The translations under genes and the position numbers were made by a program. This document shows positions 25,308 to 33,333 of a stretch of DNA of 64,000 nucleotides, one piece after another; position 1 is the stretch's first letter, and the number at the start of each line of letters is the position of its first letter. Origin of the DNA: an uncultured Collinsella sp. (lineage in GTDB: Bacteria; Actinomycetota; Coriobacteriia; Coriobacteriales; Coriobacteriaceae); the NCBI GenBank assembly GCA_900541665.1, contig UQKV01000004.1, positions 1-64,000 of the forward strand, read 5' to 3'. The notes below the pieces were generated by a model. That model had not been told where the DNA came from, made no database searches, and saw nothing but the letters and a program-made list of their open reading frames with translations.

Positions 25308-25907
25308 ATGATGAAAAAGACCCTATCAATCCTTTCCCTTTGCATCGCCCTCTTTGCCGCGCTCGCCCTTGTGGGCTGCGGCGGGAGCGCATCGGGCGGC
25401 GGCAGCGCCCCCAAGAGCGAGAACAAGGAAAAGGCCCCCGTCGCCAAGAAGACCGACTACATCTGGTTTAAGGTCGAGATGCCCGAGGGCGTCGGCGTAA
25501 GCGACTCTGCCGGCAAGAATGCCGACAGGGTCCAGCTCACCTTCCCCCAAGACGAGAACGCCTCGGCCGATCGCTTTATCCCCGTTTGGAAAAAAGCGCT
25601 GACGGCCGAGGAATCCCACGCCGACCAGGCGGAAAAGAAGGGGGATACGTTCCAGTGGAAGGATGGCGGGTCCGTCGAGTATAACGGCAGGACGTGGCTC
25701 GTCGGAACATACGAGGACAACAGCGGCATCTCAACCATGCTTTTTACCGATGTTGAGCCGGGAAGCGTCTACGTCCTCATCTCGAACTTCGACCAGCACA
25801 AGAAAGAAGCCGAGGCACTCCTCAACTCCATCGAGTTCCCCGATGACATGGAAGAGGCAGTTTCCGAGGCACGCGAAGTCGAGATTTCGAGCATCGAGAT
25901 CAAGTAA
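25308..25907 (+). CDS. Lipoprotein of unknown function (first of two paralogues)
   Basis: The 199-residue protein has a lipoprotein signal (MMKKTLSILSL...LALVGCGG, lipid-anchored Cys24), a short Gly/Ser/Lys-rich spacer and a globular domain of about 150 residues. The domain contains DYIWFKVEMPEGVGVSDSAG, ADRFIPVWKK, VEYNGRTW and FTDVEPGSVYVLISN. The next gene has the same domain order and motifs. I do not recognise a named family. AAGGAGG precedes the tandem ATGs at 25308/25311. A terminator follows, so the two paralogues are probably separate transcripts under a shared upstream motif. Confidence 0.8.
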   Translation: MMKKTLSILSLCIALFAALALVGCGGSASGGGSAPKSENKEKAPVAKKTDYIWFKVEMPEGVGVSDSAGKNADRVQLTFPQDENASADRFIPVWKKALTAEESHADQAEKKGDTFQWKDGGSVEYNGRTWLVGTYEDNSGISTMLFTDVEPGSVYVLISNFDQHKKEAEALLNSIEFPDDMEEAVSEAREVEISSIEIK

Positions 25908-25976
25908 CGGGACACCCGCACGTGCCTACGCGCACCCGCGCACATGCGCTCCATTAAAACAACGGGCGCCCAACCC

Positions 25977-26012
25977 GGGAAGGGCCGACAGCATCGGCCC
26001 TTCCCTCTTTTG
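25977..26012 (+). terminator. Intrinsic terminator after lipoprotein 1
   Basis: A 12-bp perfect stem GGGAAGGGCCGA / TCGGCCCTTCCC (loop 5 nt) is followed by TCTTTT. Confidence 0.9.
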
Positions 26013-26057
26013 TGCCCTCGCATATTGCCACTTGTCGGCGCAAATCCTGCCCCCAGA

Positions 26058-26076
26058 ATGGGACACATGGCCCACC
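26058..26076. promoter_or_regulatory. Conserved 19-bp motif upstream of lipoprotein 2
   Basis: An exact second copy of ATGGGACACATGGCCCACC, 72 bp before the start codon of the second lipoprotein gene. A possible -10 (TACAGT) follows near 26096. Confidence 0.45.
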
Positions 26077-26148
26077 CGAACGAGCCGCTCGCGCGTACAG
26101 TAAAGGCAGTTAATCCATGGGCGGTTACAGATCGAGGAGGACACGACC

Positions 26149-26742
26149 ATGAAAAAGAAGGCCTTTGCGATTCTCACCCTCTGCATCAGTCTCTTTGCCG
26201 CGGTTGCCCTGGTGGGCTGTGGCGGAAGCGGCGGCGCTACCGGCAGTGGCGGTGGCGGCGGCGCAGAAAAGCCAGCCGTGGATATGAGGACCGACTTCAT
26301 TTGGTTTAAGGTCGAGGTCCCCGAGGGCGTCGAGATCACCGACGTCGCAGGCGACACTGCCGACAGGGCCCAGTTTAAGTTCACCGAGAGCGAGCACGCC
26401 AGCGATCGCTTCATCCCCGTCTTCGACTCTGACAAGAACGCCGACGAGCTGTTCGACTACGAGGCAAAGTGGAATGCCAGCTTTGAGTGGACCGAGAATG
26501 ACCCCGTCAAGTACAACGGCAAGACCTGGCGCAACGCTTCCTACACGCACTCGGGCGGCGTGACGACCGAGTACTTCACCGACGTTGACGGCGGCAGCGT
26601 GTACGTGCGCATCGACAACGTCGAGGAACACAAGGATGCCGTCGAGACCATGATGAAGTCCCTGGAATTTGCCGACGACATTGCCGAGGCCAAGACCGAG
26701 GCCATGGACGTCATGCTCGATGATATCGAGATCAAGCGCTAA
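26149..26742 (+). CDS. Lipoprotein of unknown function (second paralogue)
   Basis: The 197-residue protein parallels the previous lipoprotein: signal with lipobox LVGC (Cys24), a Gly-rich spacer, then DFIWFKVEVPEGVEITDVAG, ASDRFIPVF, VKYNGKTWRNASYTHSGG and FTDVDGGSVYVRIDN. Both end in a run with 'A.VML/IS..DIEIK'. Sequence similarity, order and the shared upstream motif point to a tandem duplication. The ligand is unknown; the domain contains no obvious catalytic motif. GAGGAGG-like sequence (TCGAGGAGG) precedes ATG 26149. Confidence 0.8.
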   Translation: MKKKAFAILTLCISLFAAVALVGCGGSGGATGSGGGGGAEKPAVDMRTDFIWFKVEVPEGVEITDVAGDTADRAQFKFTESEHASDRFIPVFDSDKNADELFDYEAKWNASFEWTENDPVKYNGKTWRNASYTHSGGVTTEYFTDVDGGSVYVRIDNVEEHKDAVETMMKSLEFADDIAEAKTEAMDVMLDDIEIKR

Positions 26743-27047
26743 ACGACTGGCGAGCGCAACGGGAAACACGGTCGCAGTGCAAACAAGCGACGGTACCCCA
26801 GCGCTTCGTACCCAGGGAGGGCCGGTAAACCGACCCTCCTTTTCTTATGCCTGTAGCCGACGAACGCGAGGATGCCGGACGCCGGAACCGCCCCAAATGT
26901 GGCAACAGTACGAAAACGACAAACACCCCAACACGTCCGCCCACCGATTTATTGCGCCGCGCAGACAATTAAACCAGCATCTTTAAACATCTGGGCAGTA
27001 TAGTGACCAAAACTATCGCATAACCGCACTCTGCGAATGGAGAAGTT
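26743..27047. other. 305-bp intergenic region
   Basis: The region contains the lipoprotein 2 terminator. It also holds a TATAGT (about 26999-27004) that may be the -10 of the following gene. GGCAACAGTAC near 26901 recalls the end of the candidate MITE. Nothing else is recognised. Confidence 0.45.
26816..26846 (+). terminator. Intrinsic terminator after lipoprotein 2
   Basis: Stem GGAGGGCCGG / CCGACCCTCC (one G-T pair, 4-nt loop) is followed by TTTTCTT. Confidence 0.88.
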
Positions 27048-29549
27048 ATGACCGAACACCATGCCATCAGCCGCCGAGCGTTTACGCTGGGCCTAGGGCT
27101 TGCGGCGTTGTCACCACTTGCAAGCCTGCCCGAAACCGCAGCGCCGGGCATTCCCCTGCGAGCGGCATTTGCAGACAACACACCCGCACCGTCGGACAGC
27201 CTCGACAATTTCGTCATTCGCCTTCGCCCCGCGGGCTATTTTCGCACCGCGAGCGTCAACCAAGACGGCAACGTTCGCGGCAACGTCTGCCACCTGTTTA
27301 ACGACGGCACGTCCAGCAAGCTCATCCTTGAGAACGTAACGACCAAGAATGACGATACAAACTGGTATGCTATCCGCACCTTGCTCAATTTCGAAGAGCA
27401 TAAAAAGACGGGCTACAGCATTTGGTCGGTCGACGACGACTCTGACAAAGATGGAAAGGTCATCCACGTATGGGGCGGCGAGTATGACAACAAGCCCAGC
27501 CGCGCTTTTGCGTTCGAGCGTCAATCAAACGGAACCTATATCATCCGAGACCGCACGGTCGAGAAAGAAACCGAGAAAAAAGACATTAAGTACCTGGCAA
27601 TAGAATCGAACGGCGAAGACCAGGACAACAATAAGATCTGCCATAAGAGTAAGAGCATTCCGTGGGAGCTCGAACTTATCGGTTACGACATGAAAAAGAA
27701 CGATGCCACGGTTAGCAGCCTCGACTGGATCACGTATAGCAGCTACGTCGACGGACCATGTTGGATGAAATACGTCGACGACAACAAGTTCCTCGACGAG
27801 CTGAGCATCCCGGGTACGCACGATTCGGGCACCTGCAGCGTGGACAACGACACTGAGCCCCAATCCTCGCAAGTAAAATGCCAGCAGGATTACATTCCCA
27901 CGCAGCTGCTCGAAGGCATTCGCTATTTTGATATCCGTCTCGGAAAGGGCGACAACCCTGGCATCGACCATGGGATGTACTACCTGCTCAAAAAAGACGC
28001 GTACTTTTTGCATCTTTCCGATGTCATAGGCTACTTCAAAACGTTTTTGAACGAAAACCCGACAGAAGCGCTCATCATGCTTGTATCACGAGGCAACGAC
28101 GAGGCTACCGACGAAAGTGTTACGACTGCTTTCGCCAAGGTTTTGGACGACAACCCCAAACTGTTCTATACGTCGAGCCGAATCCCCACGCTACACGAGG
28201 TGCGCGGAAAGATCGTTCTGCTGCGTCGATTTAGGCTCGCCGGCAACAGTGTAAGCGGCCACACGTGGGGCCTCGACCTTACCGAATGGGATGACAAGAT
28301 CAAGGCTCGCTCCGACAGCGCCACTATGTGTCTCGTCCAAGACGCGCGGGGCTTTGAAGCCGCGGGGGAAACAGGCGACAAAGAGCCCTATTGCACCAAG
28401 GTATACGCCCAGGACAAGTACAAACTCACGGGAACCGACAAGCTCAGCTGGGTCGATAATGCGCTGAAGGAAACGTCCGGGCGCACGCGCAACGAGGTAG
28501 ATGTCGAGGACGATAACGGGGCCAAGGAGAAAGTCCTGGAGCGTTGCTGGTCTATCAACTACACCAGCTGCACGGGCTTGTCGCACGGAGGCAATCCTTT
28601 TACCTCGGCACGAGTAGTCAACGAGCATCTGTATAAGAGCCCGTACATCAATCCCAGCGGCCTCGAGGATACAAAGTCAGATTACCTCAAGCACATTGGC
28701 ATCATCGCATCCGACTTTGTTGATGCGGCGCTGGCCCGGAGCATCTACCAGCGCAATTACGATACGGAGCACAAGCAGACGGCTTCGTACTATCTCCCGT
28801 ACTATCTCCCGGCCCGCATGCGCATGACGTACGGCGACTCGCTGAGCGATGCCTCATTCCAGGATGGCAAGACCGTTGGCGAGGGCCGTTTCCGCCTCGT
28901 TAACAGCAGCAACGTACTCAACGTGGCCGCTTCTGGCAGCGCGTTTGCCATCGAATACGTGGATGTCGACGCCCTGGGCAACGAGACCGCTACAGGGCTG
29001 CAGGGCTCCGTACCCATCGATATCGACCCACGCGCGCTGACGCCCCATTTTGAGGGACTCGAAGGCCTTAAGGCCGGCGAAGACGCGCGCGCCAAGATTG
29101 CGGCATCACTCGAGGGCAAGCTCGAAACCGATGCCTGCACAGCCCAGCTCGAGTTTGTGCACGACGCGGACGGCGCTCCGGGCACGGCAATGGCCGAGGG
29201 AGAAACATTTGCCGCAGGAACGTACTGGGTGCGCGTGAACGGTCTCTTGGGCGACGCGGCGCAGAACTACACGCTCGCCAGCGACGGAGCCGCAAGCTTT
29301 ACCGTAGCGGCCTCGAACAGTGCAGGCGGCGCCGGCACCGGCACCGACGGTGGCACGGGTTCCAACGCAGACGGCGCCGACAAGAACGGCGGCGGCAACA
29401 AGAGCAAGGGCTCGACCGGAAAACTCGCCGACACGGGCGACGGCTCTGGCATCGCCGCCGGGCTCGCCGCTGCCGCCGTGGCGACAACGGTCGCAGGTGC
29501 AGCAATGCTTGCCAGTGACCGCGAAGACAGCGAAGGCGCTAGCGAATAG
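27048..29549 (+). CDS. Tat-exported PI-PLC X-domain surface protein with sorting-type C-terminus
   Basis: The 833-residue protein opens with a twin-arginine signal (SRRAFTLGLGLAAL). Residues about 50-215 look like a beta-rich, possibly beta-trefoil lectin-type domain. The phosphatidylinositol-specific phospholipase C X domain spans about 245-400 with LSIPGTHDSG (His258, Asp259), YFDIRLG and DHG (His308), the two catalytic histidines of the family. Beta-rich repeats of unknown type follow at about 610-760. The end has a Gly/Lys-rich spacer, LADTG at 793-797, a hydrophobic stretch and an acidic tail instead of the usual basic one. The substrate may be a phosphoinositide or GPI anchor, inferred from family only. 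Confidence 0.8.
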   Translation: MTEHHAISRRAFTLGLGLAALSPLASLPETAAPGIPLRAAFADNTPAPSDSLDNFVIRLRPAGYFRTASVNQDGNVRGNVCHLFNDGTSSKLILENVTTKNDDTNWYAIRTLLNFEEHKKTGYSIWSVDDDSDKDGKVIHVWGGEYDNKPSRAFAFERQSNGTYIIRDRTVEKETEKKDIKYLAIESNGEDQDNNKICHKSKSIPWELELIGYDMKKNDATVSSLDWITYSSYVDGPCWMKYVDDNKFLDELSIPGTHDSGTCSVDNDTEPQSSQVKCQQDYIPTQLLEGIRYFDIRLGKGDNPGIDHGMYYLLKKDAYFLHLSDVIGYFKTFLNENPTEALIMLVSRGNDEATDESVTTAFAKVLDDNPKLFYTSSRIPTLHEVRGKIVLLRRFRLAGNSVSGHTWGLDLTEWDDKIKARSDSATMCLVQDARGFEAAGETGDKEPYCTKVYAQDKYKLTGTDKLSWVDNALKETSGRTRNEVDVEDDNGAKEKVLERCWSINYTSCTGLSHGGNPFTSARVVNEHLYKSPYINPSGLEDTKSDYLKHIGIIASDFVDAALARSIYQRNYDTEHKQTASYYLPYYLPARMRMTYGDSLSDASFQDGKTVGEGRFRLVNSSNVLNVAASGSAFAIEYVDVDALGNETATGLQGSVPIDIDPRALTPHFEGLEGLKAGEDARAKIAASLEGKLETDACTAQLEFVHDADGAPGTAMAEGETFAAGTYWVRVNGLLGDAAQNYTLASDGAASFTVAASNSAGGAGTGTDGGTGSNADGADKNGGGNKSKGSTGKLADTGDGSGIAAGLAAAAVATTVAGAAMLASDREDSEGASE

Positions 29550-29578
29550 GCAAGCCGGCCTTTTAGGCACATCGACTC

Positions 29579-29618
29579 AATCGGAGGCGCAGGACACCGT
29601 TCTGTGCCCCCGATTTTT
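29579..29618 (+). terminator. Intrinsic terminator after the phospholipase-like gene
   Basis: An imperfect stem from about 29580-29595 (ATCGGAGGCGCAGGAC) and 29599-29614 is followed by TTTTT. Confidence 0.7.
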
Positions 29619-29643
29619 ACCTTGGCCCGAACGCCGCTATCGA

Positions 29644-29913
29644 CTACATCACCATGTTCAGCGCGTTAACAAACTCCTGGGCCTTCGCACGGCTGCTCAG
29701 ACTAAAGACACAGGCAGTCAACAGCCTGTTGCGCAGAAAAACGTCGCGGCCTTTGATTCTATTGACGCCCGTAATGTCCTTAAGGTAGACAATCTCGGTG
29801 TGCCTGCCGCCAAAAGTGCCCTTCTTGAGCACCTCGATACGATTGGGGTAGATCTTAACGTCTTTAAAGCTACCCGAACCTTTGTCCTGGAATAGCAGCG
29901 TGTTGTTGTCCAT
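29644..29913 (-). CDS. Small PH-like (bPH) domain protein
   Basis: The 89-residue protein starts MDNNTLLFQDKGSGSFKDVKIYPNRIEVLKKGTFGG and continues with EIVYLKDITGV and LLTACVFSLSSRAKAQEFVNAL. This pattern of beta strands, basic segment and final amphipathic helix resembles bacterial PH-like domains (YokE/SHOCT-neighbour type). These are often found alone or fused to a SHOCT segment. GGGAGTG about 6 nt upstream favours ATG 29913 over a start 45 nt further upstream. No function is known. A broken gene with a SHOCT segment lies 3 kb away. Confidence 0.6.
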   Translation of the reverse strand: MDNNTLLFQDKGSGSFKDVKIYPNRIEVLKKGTFGGRHTEIVYLKDITGVNRIKGRDVFLRNRLLTACVFSLSSRAKAQEFVNALNMVM

Positions 29914-30080
29914 ACGCGTCACTCCCGTGGGGTTCGCTAAAACTGTCTCTATGGTCACATTTTAGTCACCGCAAGGCCCCATGCGATGATGTCAGACAGC
30001 ACAGCAATTCGTGTCCGCGCGAGGCTTTAAACTAAATGCGATAAAGACGCATTCCACAAAAGGAAAGTGGGGCGACAGTG

Positions 30081-31130
30081 ATGGGCGAACTGGTAAACCG
30101 TGGAGAATCGGCAATCGTGCCCGAAGGTTTTTACAAGCAGGTCTCCTCGATTCTCAACGCCGCTCGCGACAAGGCCTATACCGCCGTTAACTTTGCGATG
30201 GTTGAGGCATATTGGGAGATCGGCAAGAGTATTGTTGATGAACAGGGCGGAGAGGGGCGCGCAGCATATGGAGAGGCATTGATTGCAGGCCTCTCCAGAA
30301 GGCTTACCGCGGATTTCGGAAGAGGCTTTGGCATCGCAAACCTTCGCAATATGCGTCAGTTCTTTCTTGCGTTTCCAATTCGCGACGCACTGCGTAGCGA
30401 ATTGAGCTGGACTCATTACCGCAGGTTGATGCGCATTCCCGACCCTGATGCTCGCGCCTGGTACATGAACGAATGCGCCGATTCTCGTTGGAGCACGCGC
30501 CAGCTCGAGCGCCAGATCAACACCATGTTCCGCGAGCGCCTGCTTGCCAGCAAGGACAAGGAGGCCGTCACCCAGGAAATCCAAAAGAGCGCCCCGGCTC
30601 GTCGCCCCGAGGATATCATCCGCGACCCATACGTACTTGAGTTTTTAGGTTTCTCGGACGATACTGCGTTCCGCGAGAGCGATCTAGAGCAGGCGCTCAT
30701 CACGCATCTTCAGAAGTTCCTGCTGGAGCTTGGCCGTGGTTTCGCTTTCGAGGCGCGCCAAAAGCGCATCACCTTTGATGGGCGCCATTTCTATATTGAC
30801 CTTGTGTTTTACAACTATCTGATGCGCTGCTTCGTGCTCATCGACCTTAAGACCGATGACCTTACGCATCAGGACCTGGGCCAGATGCAAATGTATGTGA
30901 ACTACTACACGCGCGAGCTCATGAACGAAGGCGACAATCCGCCTATAGGCATCGTGCTCTGCGCGGACAAAAGCGACTCGATTGTCGAGTACACGCTGCC
31001 CGAAGACAACGACCAAGTGTTTGCCGCCAAATACTTGCCGTATCTTCCAAGCAAGGAAGAGCTGGCGCGCGAGCTGAGTGCCGAGTACCGCGCCATCAAC
31101 GAAGCGACTAATGGCGAAGCGCAAGGGTAG
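30081..31130 (+). CDS. YhcG/DUF1016 family PD-(D/E)XK nuclease
   Basis: The 349-residue protein has the DUF1016 N-terminal domain (AYWEIGKSIVDEQ, YGEALIAGLSRRLTADFGRGFGIANLRNMRQFF, WTHYRRLMRI). The C-terminal YhcG nuclease fold contains FYIDLVFYNYLMRCFVLIDLKTDDLTHQDLGQMQMYVNYY, where IDL and DLK supply the PD-(D/E)XK-like metal site. The family is widespread beside restriction-modification and other accessory loci; its substrate is not established. ATG 30081 sits after a purine-rich AAAGGAAAGTGGGG. Neighbouring genes include an ADP-ribosylglycohydrolase, so a stress or defence role is possible but not shown. Confidence 0.85.
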   Translation: MGELVNRGESAIVPEGFYKQVSSILNAARDKAYTAVNFAMVEAYWEIGKSIVDEQGGEGRAAYGEALIAGLSRRLTADFGRGFGIANLRNMRQFFLAFPIRDALRSELSWTHYRRLMRIPDPDARAWYMNECADSRWSTRQLERQINTMFRERLLASKDKEAVTQEIQKSAPARRPEDIIRDPYVLEFLGFSDDTAFRESDLEQALITHLQKFLLELGRGFAFEARQKRITFDGRHFYIDLVFYNYLMRCFVLIDLKTDDLTHQDLGQMQMYVNYYTRELMNEGDNPPIGIVLCADKSDSIVEYTLPEDNDQVFAAKYLPYLPSKEELARELSAEYRAINEATNGEAQG

Positions 31131-31193
31131 CAGCACGTTGCGACCGATACCCCCGACGGCGCTTCATATCCCCCGACATAAGAGGAGCGCTCC

Positions 31194-31982
31194 ATGACAG
31201 ACAGGCCGAAAACGACACTGCGCGACTGCATCTATGGGCTTGCCGTCGGCGACGCGCTGGGCGTTCCCTACGAGTTCAGGCCCCGCGGCACGTTCAAATG
31301 CACGGACATGATCGGCTACGGCACACATGGGCAGCCCGCCGGCACCTGGAGCGATGACACGTCCATGACGCTTGCTACCTGTGACTCGATTAGGGGGCTC
31401 GGGCACATCGACACCGCAGACATGCGCGACAAGTTCGTAAGCTGGATTGCCCCTGGCGAGTATACGATCGACGGCGTTTTCGATTATGGCGGCACGACCG
31501 CCCGCGCCTTGCGCACCGGCAAAGGAGGCTCCGGCGAGCGCGACAACGGCAACGGATCGCTCATGCGCATCGCGCCCCTGGCGTTCACCGCTGCGACAGA
31601 CGAAGAGATCAGCGAGGTCTCCGCGATTACGCACGCCCACAGAACGTCGACCGACGCATGCATCATATTTGTTGAGCTGATGAGGAATGTGATGAACGGC
31701 GCGCTCCCCTCGTGGGCACTTCATCTGAAAGGTGTACCTGAGCAGGAAATCAGGTCAGGTGGCTTCGTGCGTGACACGCTTAAGGCAGCCACCTGGTGCT
31801 TCGTCAACACTACCAGCTACGAAGATTGCGTGCTTGCCGCCGTCAACCTGGGCGACGACACCGATACCACCGCAGCCGTCGCAGGCGCCCTCGCCGGCAC
31901 GGCATACGGCATCGACGCAATTCCACGGGAGTGGATCGACACCCTGCGCGGAAAAGAGCTGATTGAGAGCTGCCTGTTTTAG
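31194..31982 (+). CDS. ADP-ribosylglycohydrolase family protein
   Basis: Members remove ADP-ribose from proteins, nucleic acids or small molecules using two magnesium ions. The 262-residue protein shows the typical start LRDCIYGLAVGDALGVPYEF, GTWSDDTSM (metal-binding Asp pair), GNGSLMRIAPLA and NLGDDTDTTAAVAGALAG near the C-terminus. These are the full metal and substrate motifs, so it looks catalytically intact. AAGAGGAG lies 8 nt before ATG 31194. A 73-aa gene follows 32 bp later and is probably cotranscribed. No ADP-ribosyltransferase is visible nearby. Confidence 0.9.
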   Translation: MTDRPKTTLRDCIYGLAVGDALGVPYEFRPRGTFKCTDMIGYGTHGQPAGTWSDDTSMTLATCDSIRGLGHIDTADMRDKFVSWIAPGEYTIDGVFDYGGTTARALRTGKGGSGERDNGNGSLMRIAPLAFTAATDEEISEVSAITHAHRTSTDACIIFVELMRNVMNGALPSWALHLKGVPEQEIRSGGFVRDTLKAATWCFVNTTSYEDCVLAAVNLGDDTDTTAAVAGALAGTAYGIDAIPREWIDTLRGKELIESCLF

Positions 31983-32014
31983 GGCGCCATTCAAGAAATA
32001 AGGCAGGAGGCGTC

Positions 32015-32236
32015 ATGGAGAGGAAGATCGCGAATATCGATGAGTTCCAAATGGACGAAAACGGGATTCCGCTATTTCCAGCAGGACTGAAGGAAAAAGC
32101 CAACCTCTATGTCCTCCCCGACGGGCGTTACCTCCCCTGCGGGGTCTACCGGAGCGAAGATGGCGGCTCACTCATTTATGAGCCATCCGGGCCCAGCTTC
32201 TTCGGGGAGATGCTTGCTCAATTCAAAGAGTGCTAG
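32015..32236 (+). CDS. Small protein of unknown function, 73 aa, after the glycohydrolase
   Basis: The peptide reads MERKIANIDEFQMDENGIPLFPAG, then KEKANLYVLPDGRYLPCGVYRSEDGGS and a C-terminal FGEMLAQFKEC. It has no transmembrane segment or signal. A strong ribosome-binding site (GGCAGGAGG) precedes ATG 32015 and the gene follows the ADP-ribosylglycohydrolase in operon distance. I do not recognise the family. It could be a regulator or a partner of the glycohydrolase. Confidence 0.6.
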   Translation: MERKIANIDEFQMDENGIPLFPAGLKEKANLYVLPDGRYLPCGVYRSEDGGSLIYEPSGPSFFGEMLAQFKEC

Positions 32237-32379
32237 AGGTTTGATTGCCCGTTAGATCGACACTGTTCCGAACCATGGGATGGGCAGGATGTCTCCCACC
32301 GCGGCCTGTGAGGTAAAATCTTGACTGCCGCGGAATCCGCCTGCGGGCAACGCTCCGATCTCCGATTGGGGTGAAGCCT

Positions 32380-32472
32380 ATGAACTTGTTTCTTGAAATC
32401 CTGCGCCTCTCGATGTATGTGACCGGCATTGCCCGGAACCTCTACTCGATCTGGCGGGGATATAAGCAGTAA
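32380..32472 (+). CDS. Candidate 30-aa hydrophobic peptide
   Basis: ATG 32380 to TAA 32470-32472 encodes a 30-residue peptide beginning MNLFLEILRLSMYVTGIARN and ending SIWRGYKQ. It is amphipathic to hydrophobic with a basic end, as in small membrane-active peptides and type I toxins. GGGGTGAAG lies just before the start and an intrinsic hairpin follows 23 bp after the stop, so a short transcript is plausible. No homologue is recognised; it could also be non-coding. Confidence 0.35.
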   Translation: MNLFLEILRLSMYVTGIARNLYSIWRGYKQ

Positions 32473-32494
32473 CGGATAGCGAAGGGAGTCATGA

Positions 32495-32520
32495 AAAGGG
32501 CCGGTTGCAGCCGGCCCTTT
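32495..32520 (+). terminator. Hairpin after the 30-aa frame
   Basis: A 10-bp perfect stem AAAGGGCCGG / CCGGCCCTTT with a 6-nt loop; the T run is only three bases, within the stem. Confidence 0.65.
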
Positions 32521-32750
32521 AGACGATAATACCTGCGTTGCCCGCGCTTCCGAAGTGTGACTAGCTGAGGAGCGGGTTCCGCGGCACAACCTGATTTTAC
32601 CCAGTGGCAAGGCTCTTTTACAGCCGTTCCACCGTTTATTTACATCTGCCAATCAAGACGAGACTACTACGCACCTTTATTACACACGATGTTTTCAGCT
32701 TGGTATAAACAAGTTCAATAATAGAATGCAAATCCAACCATCATGTCTGA
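32521..32750. other. AT-rich intergenic stretch
   Basis: About 230 bp between the terminator and the broken SHOCT gene. The last 120 bp are clearly richer in A and T than the window average. No gene is recognised. Confidence 0.4.
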
Positions 32751-33219
32751 TTACGAAAGGATTTTTGCCTTTTCTGCAGCAAACTCTTCCTCGGTAAGTA
32801 CTCCACTCTCACGCAGTGCTGCAAGCCTCTCAAGCCTTGCAACTACATCAACCACTATCCGCCAGCGTCTCAATAGTCTGTGAAACCTGCGGATACCGCT
32901 CGAGCTCCTTCGATAGGGCATCGACTATCTCGGCAATATTCTTTGCATTTTTGCCGCCGTTTAATACGTTTGCCCTGACCTTAGATGACGACTTGACAGT
33001 AACGCCAGATCCGCCTTCAACTGGAACAACCGAAATACTGATATTTTCGCCCCAAGACCAAAGGCTCATACCAATCTCGGCTGCAACTGTTCTTGTTGTG
33101 GGCGATGCGCTATCAACTTTTACTTTAGGTAGCTTTTCCATAGCTGCCTTCAAGGCATTAAACGTGTCGTCAGGAGAATACGGTATCTGAATCTGAAGCT
33201 GCTAATCGGCAAAACCCAT
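32751..33219 (-). pseudogene. Broken SHOCT-domain protein gene (nonsense and frameshift)
   Basis: A good start (GGAGG, then ATG 33219) opens MGFAD and meets an in-frame TAG at 33202-33204. The frame then continues as QLQIQIPYSPDDTFNALKAA and a beta-rich domain (VAAEIGMSLWSWGENISISVVP, SKVRANVLNGGKNAKNIAEIV) to a TGA near 32848. One base off, the next frame reads RLERLAALRESGVLTEEEF and AAEKAKILS to TAA 32751-32753, a typical C-terminal SHOCT segment. Two lesions therefore separate three parts of one former gene. Sequencing error is possible for one of them. The region is AT-rich compared with its surroundings. Confidence 0.65.
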
Positions 33220-33333
33220 AATCCGACCTCCGCTTTTGCAAGATTAAGGCTATTGGCAATGTTAGCACGTTCCCAGCACTTTTAAATTCATCTAATGACC
33301 TTGTGATGCAGCCCGACGCCCCAGCACTACTCC

